DNA from: Conexibacter woesei DSM 14684
Lineage (GTDB): Bacteria > Actinomycetota > Thermoleophilia > Solirubrobacterales > Solirubrobacteraceae
Reading direction: 5' to 3'
Assembly (NCBI RefSeq): GCF_000025265.1
Contig: NC_013739.1
Coordinates: 248,001 to 312,000, forward strand
DNA length: 64,000 bases
Below the pieces are notes generated by a model. That model saw nothing but the letters and a program-made list of their open reading frames with translations, did no database searches and was not told the DNA's origin. Both the position numbers and the translations under genes were made by a program. Position 1 is the stretch's first letter. Every line of letters starts with the position of its first letter. Positions 35,465 through 42,997 of this stretch are shown piece after piece.

Positions 35465-36787
35465 TCAGTCGACCAGCGCGGGGATCGCCGCGAGCGCCTT
35501 GGCGGCGTTCAGGCGGCCCCCGCTCGCGACCTTCCCGCTCAGCGCCGGCACCGCGTCGGCGTGCCCGCGGATCGCGTAGCGCAGGTCGGCGTAGCTCGCA
35601 TCCGGCTCTTGCTTGCGCAGCAACGCCGCGACGCCGGCCACGTACGGCGCGGCCATCGACGTGCCGGAGAGCGTCTTGTAGCCGCCGCCGAGATAGGTCG
35701 AGAGGATGTCGTCGCCGGGCGCGGCGACGTCGACCGCGGTCGCGCCGTAGTCGGAGAACGACGCGAGCCGGTCCTCGTCGTCGCTCGCGGCGACGGTCAG
35801 GATGTTCGAGTTCGCGTACGACGCCGGGTAGCTCGGCTGTCTGTCGATGTTCTCGCTGTCGTTTCCGGCGGCGACGACGAGCAGCACGCCGTGGTCCTGC
35901 GCGTAGCCGATCGCGTCCTTCAGCGACGACGAGTTCGCGCTGGAGCCGAACGAGCAGTTGACGATCTTGACGCCCTGGCGGACCGCGTACTGGATCCCCG
36001 CGATCGCGTTCGAGGTCGAGCCCTTGCCGCGGCTGTTCATGAACTTGACCGCGAGCAGCTTCGCCGACCAGCACGTGCCGGCGACGCCGAGCGCGTCGTT
36101 CGTGCGCGCGGCGACGATGCCGGCGACGTGCGTCCCGTGCCCGTCGTCGTCCTCGCCCGAGCCCTTGCCTGCCGCCGCGTCGAAGCCGTACGTGTCGTCG
36201 ACGTAGCCGTTGTGGTCGTCGTCCTTGCCGTTGTTCGGCTTGTCGGCGCTCTTGTAGACGTTGGCGGCGAGGTCGGGGTGGTCGGTGTCGATGCCGGTGT
36301 CGAGGATCGCGACGCGGGCGCAGCTCGTGCGTCTCGCCCACGCCGTCGGCGCGTCGACGTCGTGGCCGGCGGGACCGTCGACGAGCGCGTACTGGCGCGA
36401 GTAGAGCGGGTCGTCCGGCGTGCGCGTCTGCGTGGCGGCGAGGACGTAGTCCGGCTCCGCGTAGGCGACGCCGCCGGCGCGGCTCAGACGCGAGCGGATC
36501 GCCGACAGCGCGGCGCCGCCGCGTGCCCGCACGAGCACGAGCCGGCCGCCGCGGACGGCGTCGTAGCGACGCGCGATCCGCGCACCGGCCGTGTCGAGCA
36601 GCTGGGTCTGGCGCGCCTTCGAGACGCCGCGCTCGAAGCCGACGAGCAGCTGGCCCGCGACCGCGGGCGGCGCGGCGGCGGCTGTGGCGGGCGCGGCGGC
36701 CGGCGCGGCGACGCTCAGCAGGCCGGTCGCCGCCGCCAGCGCGAGCGTGCGGCGCCGCGCCCGGTGGCTGGTCCGGTGGCCGTTCAT
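35465..36787 (-). CDS. Secreted subtilisin-like serine protease (S8)
   Basis: A 440-residue exported protease. Signal peptide about residues 1-38 (Ala-rich), then an I9-type propeptide (LLVGFERGVSKARQTQLL to AEPDY), then the S8 domain. The triad is D163 (ILDTGID), H217 (DGHGTHVAG) and S377 (LSGTSMAAPYVAG); VVAAGND carries the oxyanion Asn. An Asp-rich insert (NNGKDDDHNGYVDD) is typical of calcium-binding subtilases. It probably degrades extracellular protein. Stands alone as a single gene. Confidence 0.95.
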   Translation of the reverse strand: MNGHRTSHRARRRTLALAAATGLLSVAAPAAAPATAAAAPPAVAGQLLVGFERGVSKARQTQLLDTAGARIARRYDAVRGGRLVLVRARGGAALSAIRSRLSRAGGVAYAEPDYVLAATQTRTPDDPLYSRQYALVDGPAGHDVDAPTAWARRTSCARVAILDTGIDTDHPDLAANVYKSADKPNNGKDDDHNGYVDDTYGFDAAAGKGSGEDDDGHGTHVAGIVAARTNDALGVAGTCWSAKLLAVKFMNSRGKGSTSNAIAGIQYAVRQGVKIVNCSFGSSANSSSLKDAIGYAQDHGVLLVVAAGNDSENIDRQPSYPASYANSNILTVAASDDEDRLASFSDYGATAVDVAAPGDDILSTYLGGGYKTLSGTSMAAPYVAGVAALLRKQEPDASYADLRYAIRGHADAVPALSGKVASGGRLNAAKALAAIPALVD

Positions 36788-36856
36788 CGCGATTCCGGAG
36801 TGTCACACGTCCGCGCCGGACCAAGCGCCGGTCGCCGGTCGCCGCGCGCCGGCCCG

Positions 36857-38059
36857 CTACCCGAGCGCGGCGCGGTCGGGCACGGCGCCGAGCGCCTGGC
36901 CGATCCGCACCCAGATCGCCGGGGCCGGAGCGGTGACCGGATCGATCCCGAGCTGGTTGGAGAGCACCGCGATCGTGATGCCGCTGTCGCGGTTCGTCGC
37001 CGCCATGCTCGTGTAGCCGCCGTAGGCGCCGATGAAGCCCTGCCAGCGCGCGCCGTCGCCGAACGCGAAGCGCTTCGTGCCGAGGCCGTGGCCTCTGAAG
37101 CGCGCGCCCGGCGTGTGCGTCATCGTCGCCAGCGTGCGCGGGCGCAGCAGCGCGCCGGCGCGGTAGAGGCCGTCGGAGAAGCGCGCGGCGTCGAGCGCCG
37201 TCGTCGCGATCCCGCCGTCGGTCCAGACCGGGCCGAACGCATCGCTGGGGACCGATCTCGCGGCCGACCAGGTGTCGAAGCGCGTCTTCGCAGTGAAGTA
37301 GTAGCCGTGCGCGAAGCGCTGCAGCGGAAGCGCGCTGCGCCTGATCAGCGTGTCGCGCAGCTTCAGCGGACGCGCGACGTAGCGGTCGAGCAGGCGGGCG
37401 AACGGCGCTCTCGCGGCGCGCTCGGCGATCTCGCCGAGCAGCAGGTAGTTCGTGTTCGAGTAGCTCCAGCTCGTGCCGGGCGTGAACGCCGGCGCTCTCG
37501 TCAGCCGGATCAGCTCCGCGCGCGTCCAGCGGTGGTCGGGGTCGTAGCGGCGGCGGGTGCTCGTGATCCGCGTGACGTACGGGTCGGCCTCGACGTCCGG
37601 GTAGCCGGCGGTGTGCTGCAGCAGCTGCCGGACGGTGACGGTGCGCGCGCCGGGCACGGCCGGGAGCCAGTCGTCGATCGTCGCGTCGAGCCTGAGCTTG
37701 CGCTGCTCGGCGAGCCGCAGGATCACGACGGCGGTGTAGCTCTTCGTCAGACTCGCGATCGGCTGGAGCGTGTCGGTTCTCATCGCGACGGCGGCCGGCG
37801 CGCTGGCCGCGCCGAGGCGCATCGGCGCGGCGCTCGGATCGACCGCGAGACCGGCCGCGCCGGACCAGACGAGCTCGCCCCTGTCGAGCACGGCGACGGT
37901 GGCGCCGGGGGCGCCGCTGTCGGCGAGCGCCGTGTCGAGCGCGGCGTCGAGATCGATGGCGGAGAGCTGCGTGGGGGCGGCGGCCGCGGTGCCGGCGGCG
38001 GCCCCGGTGAGGAGAGTGAGGCCTGCTGCGAGCGCGAGCGTCGTGCGGATGGTTTTCAC
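36857..38059 (-). CDS. Exported serine hydrolase (class C beta-lactamase/DD-peptidase fold)
   Basis: A 400-residue protein; GTG at 38059 is preferred because AAGGA lies 9-13 bases upstream and a signal peptide follows at once (VKTIRTTLALAAG to AAA). The catalytic SxxK is S103-L-T-K106, and the YxN motif is YSNTN. GGYTSMAAT near the C-terminus is in the region of the third motif. Family members are D-alanyl-D-alanine carboxypeptidases, esterases or beta-lactamase-like enzymes; which one cannot be told. It lies next to the secreted subtilase but in a separate unit. Confidence 0.88.
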   Translation of the reverse strand: MKTIRTTLALAAGLTLLTGAAAGTAAAAPTQLSAIDLDAALDTALADSGAPGATVAVLDRGELVWSGAAGLAVDPSAAPMRLGAASAPAAVAMRTDTLQPIASLTKSYTAVVILRLAEQRKLRLDATIDDWLPAVPGARTVTVRQLLQHTAGYPDVEADPYVTRITSTRRRYDPDHRWTRAELIRLTRAPAFTPGTSWSYSNTNYLLLGEIAERAARAPFARLLDRYVARPLKLRDTLIRRSALPLQRFAHGYYFTAKTRFDTWSAARSVPSDAFGPVWTDGGIATTALDAARFSDGLYRAGALLRPRTLATMTHTPGARFRGHGLGTKRFAFGDGARWQGFIGAYGGYTSMAATNRDSGITIAVLSNQLGIDPVTAPAPAIWVRIGQALGAVPDRAALG

Positions 38060-38188
38060 CCTGCGGATCCTTCTGCGGGGCACTCGCGCGCGGAATGGAG
38101 CAGGCAGCCGGGCGGCGGTTCGGGTGCCCGGGATCCGCGTGGTTCGGCTACCCGGCCGGCGGTGCGGGAGCTGGCACGACCGGTGCGG

Positions 38189-38842
38189 CTACGCGTCCGA
38201 CGGCGCCGGCGGCGCTCCCGGCGAGAGCCGGTCGCCGGGCGCGAACGGCCATTCCTCGAACGCGCGGCAGCGGCCGTCGGGCGCGAACGCGACCACCCAC
38301 AGGTCGCGGAAGCTGCTCGGTTCGGGCCGCTCGTAGTCGACCTCGACGCGCACGACGCCGACGTCGCCCTCGACGGCGAGCAGCTCGCTGCGCATCGCGA
38401 ACCGCTCGTCGGCCCCGTCGCGACCGTCCTCCCAGAAGGCGGCGATCGCGGGCCGTCCGCTCAACGTCTCTCTGAACGGGCCGGGGCTGTACGTCGCGTC
38501 GTCGGTGAAGAGGTCGGCGAGCACGTCGGTTCCGGGGGTGCGCCAGGCGCGCTCGTAGGCGTCGAGCCAGGCCGCGACCTGCTCGCGCGTAGCCGCGCCG
38601 CCGGCGTCGATCTGCAGCCGCCCGACGATCAGCTCGTCGATCTCCAGTCGCGTCACGGTCGCGCGCCGGATCGCGAGCCGGCCGATCGCCGCACGGCCGA
38701 CCGCGAGCGCGCCCATCGCGGTCGCGCCGAAGACGGACGAGCCGAACGCGCTGGCGCCGCGGGCCATCGCGCCGATCGCGCTGGCCGGGCGCGCCTCGGG
38801 TGCGTGTGCGTCGTCGCTCCTGCGGGCCGGGTGGCGTCCCAT
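38189..38842 (-). CDS. SnoaL/NTF2-like protein with an Ala/Arg-rich N-terminal extension
   Basis: A 217-residue protein; I choose the ATG at 38842 (MGRHPARRSDD) since a longer start would cover the GntR operator at 38891. The C-terminal part (from about residue 85) is an NTF2-like cone: AWLDAYERAWRTPGTDVLADLFTDDATYS, GRPAIAAFWEDGRDG, and the closing FRDLWVVAFAPDGRCRAFEEWPF. The N-terminal 60 residues are regular repeats such as ALAVGRAAIGRLAIRRATV, like a short beta-helix. NTF2-like proteins bind small ligands or act as isomerases; role unknown. Divergent from the GntR gene. Confidence 0.75.
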   Translation of the reverse strand: MGRHPARRSDDAHAPEARPASAIGAMARGASAFGSSVFGATAMGALAVGRAAIGRLAIRRATVTRLEIDELIVGRLQIDAGGAATREQVAAWLDAYERAWRTPGTDVLADLFTDDATYSPGPFRETLSGRPAIAAFWEDGRDGADERFAMRSELLAVEGDVGVVRVEVDYERPEPSSFRDLWVVAFAPDGRCRAFEEWPFAPGDRLSPGAPPAPSDA

Positions 38843-38890
38843 CGTGCCGGGGGCATACCCAGGCCGGAGGGCGGCGATGCGCCGCGTGCA

Positions 38891-38903
38891 CTGGTACAAC
38901 CGG
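38891..38903. promoter_or_regulatory. GntR (FadR-type) operator at its own promoter
   Basis: CTGGT-ACA-ACCGG lies five bases before the GTG start of the GntR gene. It matches the CTGGT-N3-ACCAG sites at 41983 and 42004 except for one base, and the known FadR-subfamily pattern TGGT-N3-ACCA. Probable autoregulation, possibly also of the divergent SnoaL-like gene. Confidence 0.6.
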
Positions 38904-38907
38904 TCGT

Positions 38908-39597
38908 GTGAGCACGAGCGACACGCCGGCCCGCCGCGTCTCCGACGTCGTGCACGAGCGTCTGCGGCAGCAGATCCTCGGCGGCGACCTCGCGGTCGGC
39001 GCCGCCGTCCCGTCCGAGCGGGTGCTGGCGGACGAGCTGGGCGTCAACCGCCATGCCGTCCGCGAGGCGCTGAAGCGGCTCGAGCAGGCGGGGCTCGTGC
39101 AGATCAGCCAGGGTGGTCCGACACGCGTGCGCGATTGGCGCGAGAGCGGTGGGCTGGAGGTGCTGCTCGACCTCGTCGACCACCCCGGCGAGCTGCCGCC
39201 GGAGGAGCTGGTCCGCGCCGTGCTGGAGCTGCGCGCCTGCATCGGCACCGACGCTGCGCGCCGCTGTGCCGCCCGCGCGCCGCTCGCGGTGCGCGAGCAG
39301 GCGGCGCGGCTCGCCGCCGCGACCGCCGCGACCGCCGAGACGGATCCCGAGGCCGCGGTCGCCTCCTACGAGGCGCTGTGGCAGGCGATCGTCGCCGGCG
39401 CCGGCAACCTCGCCCACCGCCTCGCGCTCAACTCGCTGCTGGCCGCGCTCGACAGCTTCCCGGCGCTCGCGGCCGCGCTGCTCCCGCGCGACGTTGACAG
39501 CCTGCTGCTGCTCGGCAGCGCGCTGCTCAGCGGTGACGACGCCGCCGCTGCCGCCGCCGCGCGCACGCTGCTCGAAGCGGACTTGTCGAGCGCCTGA
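38908..39597 (+). CDS. GntR-family transcriptional regulator, FadR/FCD subfamily
   Basis: A 229-residue regulator. GTG at 38908 starts MSTSDTPARRVSDVVHERL, placing the winged helix correctly (GAAVPSERVLADELGVNRHAVREAL, then LVQISQGGPTRV). The C-terminal all-helical FCD domain binds small acids or acyl-CoAs. Sites for this regulator appear at its own promoter and at the promoter of the fatty acid hydroxylase-like gene 3.1 kb downstream, suggesting lipid-linked control. A GCGCCT-G-AGGCGC palindrome (39590) covers its stop codon. Confidence 0.92.
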   Translation: MSTSDTPARRVSDVVHERLRQQILGGDLAVGAAVPSERVLADELGVNRHAVREALKRLEQAGLVQISQGGPTRVRDWRESGGLEVLLDLVDHPGELPPEELVRAVLELRACIGTDAARRCAARAPLAVREQAARLAAATAATAETDPEAAVASYEALWQAIVAGAGNLAHRLALNSLLAALDSFPALAAALLPRDVDSLLLLGSALLSGDDAAAAAAARTLLEADLSSA

Positions 39598-39602
39598 GGC
39601 GC
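39590..39602. terminator. Short palindrome at the convergent GntR/TetR junction
   Basis: GCGCCT-G-AGGCGC spans the GntR stop codon, six bases from the end of the convergent TetR gene. It could act as a bidirectional terminator, though the stem is short. Confidence 0.35.
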
Positions 39603-39607
39603 GGTGG

Positions 39608-40228
39608 CTACGTACGCGGCGGGTTGCTCAGCGCGCCCGCCCGCGCGGCGGCGAGCGCGACCTCGGCCGCGCGATCGGCCGCTTCCTCGTCGAGCGGCTC
39701 GCCCGTGACGAGCAGGCGCAGGTAGATCGGCGCCATCAGCGCCTTCAGCAGCTCGGCCGGATCGGTGCCGGCGGGCAGCTCCCGGCGCTCGATCGCGCGG
39801 CGGACGATCGGCGCCGCCTGCTCGAACCGCTGCCGGTAGAAGCGCCGGCGCGCCTCGGCGATCGCCGGCACGCGGCCGGCGTCGGAGAGCATCGTCGCGA
39901 GCACGCCGCCGCCGGCCGGGCTGGCGATCCAGCGCACGAGCCCACGCGCCAGCTCGCGCAGGTCGCGTTCGACGTCGCCCGTGTCCGGCACGGGCACCTC
40001 GGTCGCGACGTGGTCGGACAGCGCGTCGAGCAGCAGTTGCTCGCGATCGTGCCAGCGGCGGTAGACGGTCGTCTTGTGGACGCCTGCGCGCCGTGCGACG
40101 TTGTCGATCGTGAGCGCGGCATAGCCGCACTCGGCCAGCTCGCGGAGCGTCGCGGCGCGCACCGCCGCGAGGACGGGTTCGCCGCGGCAGCCCAGCGGGG
40201 CGTTGCGGTGCCGATCGTCGCATGGCAC
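39608..40228 (-). CDS. TetR-family regulator of the divergent ABC exporter
   Basis: A 206-residue regulator with TetR helix-turn-helix LTIDNVARRAGVHKTTVYRRWHDREQLL and a TetR_C_16-like C-terminal domain. A Cys-containing N-terminus (MPCDDRHRNAPLGCRGEP) is unusual. It is divergent from an ABC-2 type exporter with a perfect 17-base palindrome in the 61-base intergenic region, so it is very likely the exporter's repressor. Confidence 0.9.
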   Translation of the reverse strand: MPCDDRHRNAPLGCRGEPVLAAVRAATLRELAECGYAALTIDNVARRAGVHKTTVYRRWHDREQLLLDALSDHVATEVPVPDTGDVERDLRELARGLVRWIASPAGGGVLATMLSDAGRVPAIAEARRRFYRQRFEQAAPIVRRAIERRELPAGTDPAELLKALMAPIYLRLLVTGEPLDEEAADRAAEVALAAARAGALSNPPRT

Positions 40229-40239
40229 ACTCGCAGTAT

Positions 40240-40256
40240 CGCAACTCCGAGTTGCG
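40240..40256. promoter_or_regulatory. TetR operator between regulator and ABC exporter
   Basis: CGCAACT-CCG-AGTTGCG, perfect seven-base arms, 12 bases upstream of the TetR start and 34 upstream of the ABC start. Placed to control both directions. Confidence 0.7.
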
Positions 40257-40289
40257 TTAGCAGGTGTCTATCCGCCAAGAGGAGTCCGT

Positions 40290-41078
40290 ATGGCCGGCGC
40301 CCCCGCGCTGCACATCGCCGACCTGACCAAGCGCTACCCGACCGGGACCGAGGCCCTGCGCGGCGTCTCGCTCGACATCGCCGCCGGCGAGTTCTTCGGG
40401 TTGCTCGGTCGCAACGGCGCCGGCAAGTCGACGCTGATCCACTGTACGACGGGCCTCGTCCGGCCGACGTCCGGCGCGATCCGCGTCTTCGGTCACGACG
40501 CGGTCGACGACTACGAGCAGGCGCGCACCGCCGTCGGCCTGGCGCCGCAGGAGCTGAACTTCGACTGGTTCCTGACGCTGGAGGAGACGCTCGACTATCA
40601 CGGCGGCTACTTCGGCATGCCGCGCAAGGAGCGGCGTGCACGCTCCGCCGAGCTGCTGGAGGCGTTCTCGCTGAGCGAGAAGCGGCGGGAGAGAGCGATG
40701 ACGCTGTCGGGCGGGATGAAGCGGCGGCTGATCCTCGCGCGGGCGCTGATGCACCGGCCGAGACTGTTGATCCTCGACGAGCCGACGGCGGGCGTCGACG
40801 TCGAGCTGCGGCTGGAGCTGTGGCGGTACGTGAGAAGGATCAACGCGGAGGGGACGACGATCCTGCTGACGACGCACTACCTCGAAGAGGCCGAGGAGCT
40901 GTGCGACCGGATCGCCTTCATCGACGGCGGCCGGATCGTCGCGGAGGGAACGAGCGCATCGCTCACCGCCGAGTACGGCGTCGAGACGCTGGAGGACGCC
41001 TACCTGGAGCTGGCCGGCCGCAGAGAGCTGGCGCGCGGGCGCCTCGACGACGTCGCCGCGGCTGAGGTCGCATCGTGA
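40290..41078 (+). CDS. ABC-2-type exporter ATP-binding protein
   Basis: A 262-residue ATPase; ATG at 40290 follows AAGAGGAG. Walker A GRNGAGKSTLI, signature TLSGGMKRR, Walker B LLILDEPTAGVD and H-loop LLTTHYLEEAEEL are the pattern of DrrA/NodI/YadG-type exporters of drugs, polysaccharides or lipids. It overlaps the permease gene by GTGA. Expression is probably released when the TetR repressor binds its ligand. Confidence 0.93.
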   Translation: MAGAPALHIADLTKRYPTGTEALRGVSLDIAAGEFFGLLGRNGAGKSTLIHCTTGLVRPTSGAIRVFGHDAVDDYEQARTAVGLAPQELNFDWFLTLEETLDYHGGYFGMPRKERRARSAELLEAFSLSEKRRERAMTLSGGMKRRLILARALMHRPRLLILDEPTAGVDVELRLELWRYVRRINAEGTTILLTTHYLEEAEELCDRIAFIDGGRIVAEGTSASLTAEYGVETLEDAYLELAGRRELARGRLDDVAAAEVAS

Positions 41079-41845
41079 GCGCCGCGCAGATCCGCTTCCT
41101 CACGCTGCTGCGGCGCGAGGTCAACCGCTTCATGAAGATCAAGAAGCAGACGCTCGGCGCGCCGCTGCTGGAGACGTTCCTCTACGTCTCGGTCTTCGGT
41201 GCCGCGCTCGGCGCCAGCATCGACAGGCAGCCGGGCGGGGTCAGATACGTCGTCTTCATCGTGCCGGGCCTGATCATGATGGGGCTGGCGATCAACGCGT
41301 TCGCGAACAACTCCTCCTCGATCCTGCAGCAGAAGTTCCAGCGCGCGATCGACGACCAGCTCTCCTCGCCCGCATCGCCGCTGGAGCTGCTGCTGGCGCT
41401 GTCGCTCGGCGGCTTCCTGCGCGGGATGATCGTCGCGGCGCTGACGTTCGTCGCCGCCTGGCTGCTGGTCGACCTGCCGGTCGAGCACGTGCTGGTGCTG
41501 GTGCCGTCGCTGGCGCTCGTCGGCTTCTTCTTCGCGCAGCTTGGCGTGCTGATCGGCGTGCGCGCCGAGCAGTTCGACGACGTCTCGTTCCCGCAGACGT
41601 TCATCCTCCAGCCGCTCGTCTTCCTCGGCGGCGTCTTCTACACCGTCTCGGTCCTGCCGGAGCCGTTCGAGACGCTGACCCACTTCAACCCCGTCTACTA
41701 CATGGTCGGGCTGATCCGCTACGGCTTCATCGGCTACTCGGAGATCAACGTCGCGCTCTCGCTCGCGCTGCTGACGGTCGCGACGGTCGCCTTGTTCGCG
41801 TTCAACCTCCGCCTGTTCGCGCGGGGGTACAAGCTGCGCGGCTGA
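41075..41845 (+). CDS. ABC-2-type exporter permease
   Basis: A 256-residue permease with six hydrophobic segments, starting at GTG 41075 in the stop of the ATPase gene. The helix FIVPGLIMMGLAINAFANNSSSI and the ABC-2 signature region (FPQTFILQPLVFLGGVFYTVSVLPEPF and THFNPVYYMVGLIRYGFIGY) are clear. It resembles YadH/NodJ-like permeases. Partner of the preceding ATPase; substrate unknown. Confidence 0.93.
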   Translation: MSAAQIRFLTLLRREVNRFMKIKKQTLGAPLLETFLYVSVFGAALGASIDRQPGGVRYVVFIVPGLIMMGLAINAFANNSSSILQQKFQRAIDDQLSSPASPLELLLALSLGGFLRGMIVAALTFVAAWLLVDLPVEHVLVLVPSLALVGFFFAQLGVLIGVRAEQFDDVSFPQTFILQPLVFLGGVFYTVSVLPEPFETLTHFNPVYYMVGLIRYGFIGYSEINVALSLALLTVATVALFAFNLRLFARGYKLRG

Positions 41846-41900
41846 CGGAGGGCCGCCTCGGCCCGAGCGCGGCGCTCCGCGCTCCGCCCGGCCGCTCCGA

Positions 41901-41945
41901 TGTGTGGCGAGCTTTGGGTCCCTGAGACCCAAAACCCACCACACA
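41901..41945 (+). terminator. Two-part hairpin terminator of the ABC exporter operon
   Basis: TTTGGGTC-CCTGA-GACCCAAA (41913-41933) is enclosed by TGTGTGG (41901) pairing with CCACACA (41939), with five-base internal loops. It starts about 55 bases after the permease stop and ends just upstream of the hydroxylase promoter. Confidence 0.75.
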
Positions 41946-41962
41946 CTGGCGCGGGTGGGCGC

Positions 41963-41992
41963 TTGCGCGTGCTTCCGGCACACTGGTATAAC
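41963..41992 (+). promoter_or_regulatory. Promoter of the fatty acid hydroxylase-like gene
   Basis: TTGCGC (41963) and TATAAC (41987) with an 18-base spacer. The -10 lies inside the first CTGGT-N3-ACCAG operator, and the second operator covers about +10 to +22, which is a repressor layout. Confidence 0.55.
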
Positions 41993-41995
41993 CAG
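41983..41995. promoter_or_regulatory. GntR operator 1 at the hydroxylase promoter
   Basis: CTGGT-ATA-ACCAG; with flanking A and T it is a perfect 15-base palindrome. It covers the -10 box. Same motif as at 38891 and 42004. Confidence 0.7.
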
Positions 41996-42003
41996 TTGCG
42001 GAA

Positions 42004-42016
42004 CTGGTCCAACCAG
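42004..42016. promoter_or_regulatory. GntR operator 2 at the hydroxylase promoter
   Basis: CTGGT-CCA-ACCAG, perfect. Its centre is 21 bases from that of operator 1, two helical turns, so two dimers could bind cooperatively on one face. Confidence 0.7.
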
Positions 42017-42052
42017 CGCGCTGGGGAGCGCGCGCCGCCGGAGGTCTGCGCC

Positions 42053-42997
42053 GTGCTCGAAGTCTTCCTCGCTGCAATTCCGTTCTTCCTGCTGTCGATC
42101 GCATTGGAGGCGTTCGTGCTCGCGCACCACGCGCGCGAGGACCGAGCGGGTGGCGCCGGCGGGGGCGGCGGTGGGATGCTCGGCTACGAGCGGCGCGACA
42201 CGCGCACGAGCCTCGCGATGGGCGCCGGCCACCTCGTCGTGCTCGGCGCCTGGAAGATCGTCGTGCTCGCGGTCTTCGCCGCGCTCTACAGCCTCTCTCC
42301 GCTGCGCGTGCCGACCGATGCGTGGTGGGGCTGGGTGCTGCTCTTCTTCGCCGACGACGTCGCCTTCTACCTCCACCATCGCGCCCACCACCGGATCCGC
42401 CTCTTCTGGGCACAGCACGTCGTCCACCACAGCTCTGAGCGGTACAACCTCTCGACGGCGCTGCGGCAGGACTGGACGCCGTTCTCGACCGGCATCTTCT
42501 GGCTCTGGATGCCGCTCGCCGGATTCGCGCCGTGGACGATCTTCCTCGCGCAGTCGTGGAGCCTGCTCTGCCAGTTCGGCCTCCACACCGAGACGATCCG
42601 GACGCTGCCGCGCCCGATCGAGTGGATCTTCAACACGCCGAGCCATCATCGCGTCCACCACGGCTCCCAGCAGCAGTACCTCGACCGCAACTACGGCGGG
42701 ATCCTGATCGTCTGGGACCGGCTGTTCGGCACCTTCGAGCCCGAACGCGAACGCGTCCGCTACGGGCTGACGAGAAACATCGACACGTTCAACCCGGTGC
42801 GCGTCGCGTTCCACGAGTACGCCGCGATCTGGCACGACGTGCGCACCGCGACGAGCTGGCGCGCGCGGCTCGGCTACGCCTTCCGCGGCCCCGGCTGGAG
42901 ACCCGCGTCGCGTGAGCTGAGCACCGAGCAGGAGCGGGCCGTCCTGGATCGCTGTCCTCCTGCGACACCAATCCAGGACGACGCCCTCACCCGCTAG
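42053..42997 (+). CDS. Fatty acid hydroxylase/sterol desaturase-family membrane protein
   Basis: A 314-residue di-iron membrane enzyme. The GTG at 42053 is preceded by GGAGG eight bases away and starts MLEVFLAAIPFFLLS. The histidine clusters are YLHHRAHHRIRLFWAQHVVHH and, after two more helices, SHHRVHHGSQQQYLDRNYGG, as in the ERG3/ERG25/BCHO family. It should hydroxylate or desaturate a lipid at the membrane with O2. Twin GntR operators precede it, pointing to control by the FadR-type regulator at 38908. Substrate unknown. Confidence 0.9.
   Translation: MLEVFLAAIPFFLLSIALEAFVLAHHAREDRAGGAGGGGGGMLGYERRDTRTSLAMGAGHLVVLGAWKIVVLAVFAALYSLSPLRVPTDAWWGWVLLFFADDVAFYLHHRAHHRIRLFWAQHVVHHSSERYNLSTALRQDWTPFSTGIFWLWMPLAGFAPWTIFLAQSWSLLCQFGLHTETIRTLPRPIEWIFNTPSHHRVHHGSQQQYLDRNYGGILIVWDRLFGTFEPERERVRYGLTRNIDTFNPVRVAFHEYAAIWHDVRTATSWRARLGYAFRGPGWRPASRELSTEQERAVLDRCPPATPIQDDALTR

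Noticed and set aside
35561-38911. A 1116-codon open frame on the plus strand
   Set aside because: It runs antisense across three well-supported genes (subtilase, serine hydrolase, SnoaL-like).
41846-42052. Possible small gene in the gap before the hydroxylase
   Set aside because: Open frames there have no coding character; the gap is explained by a terminator hairpin, a promoter and two operators.
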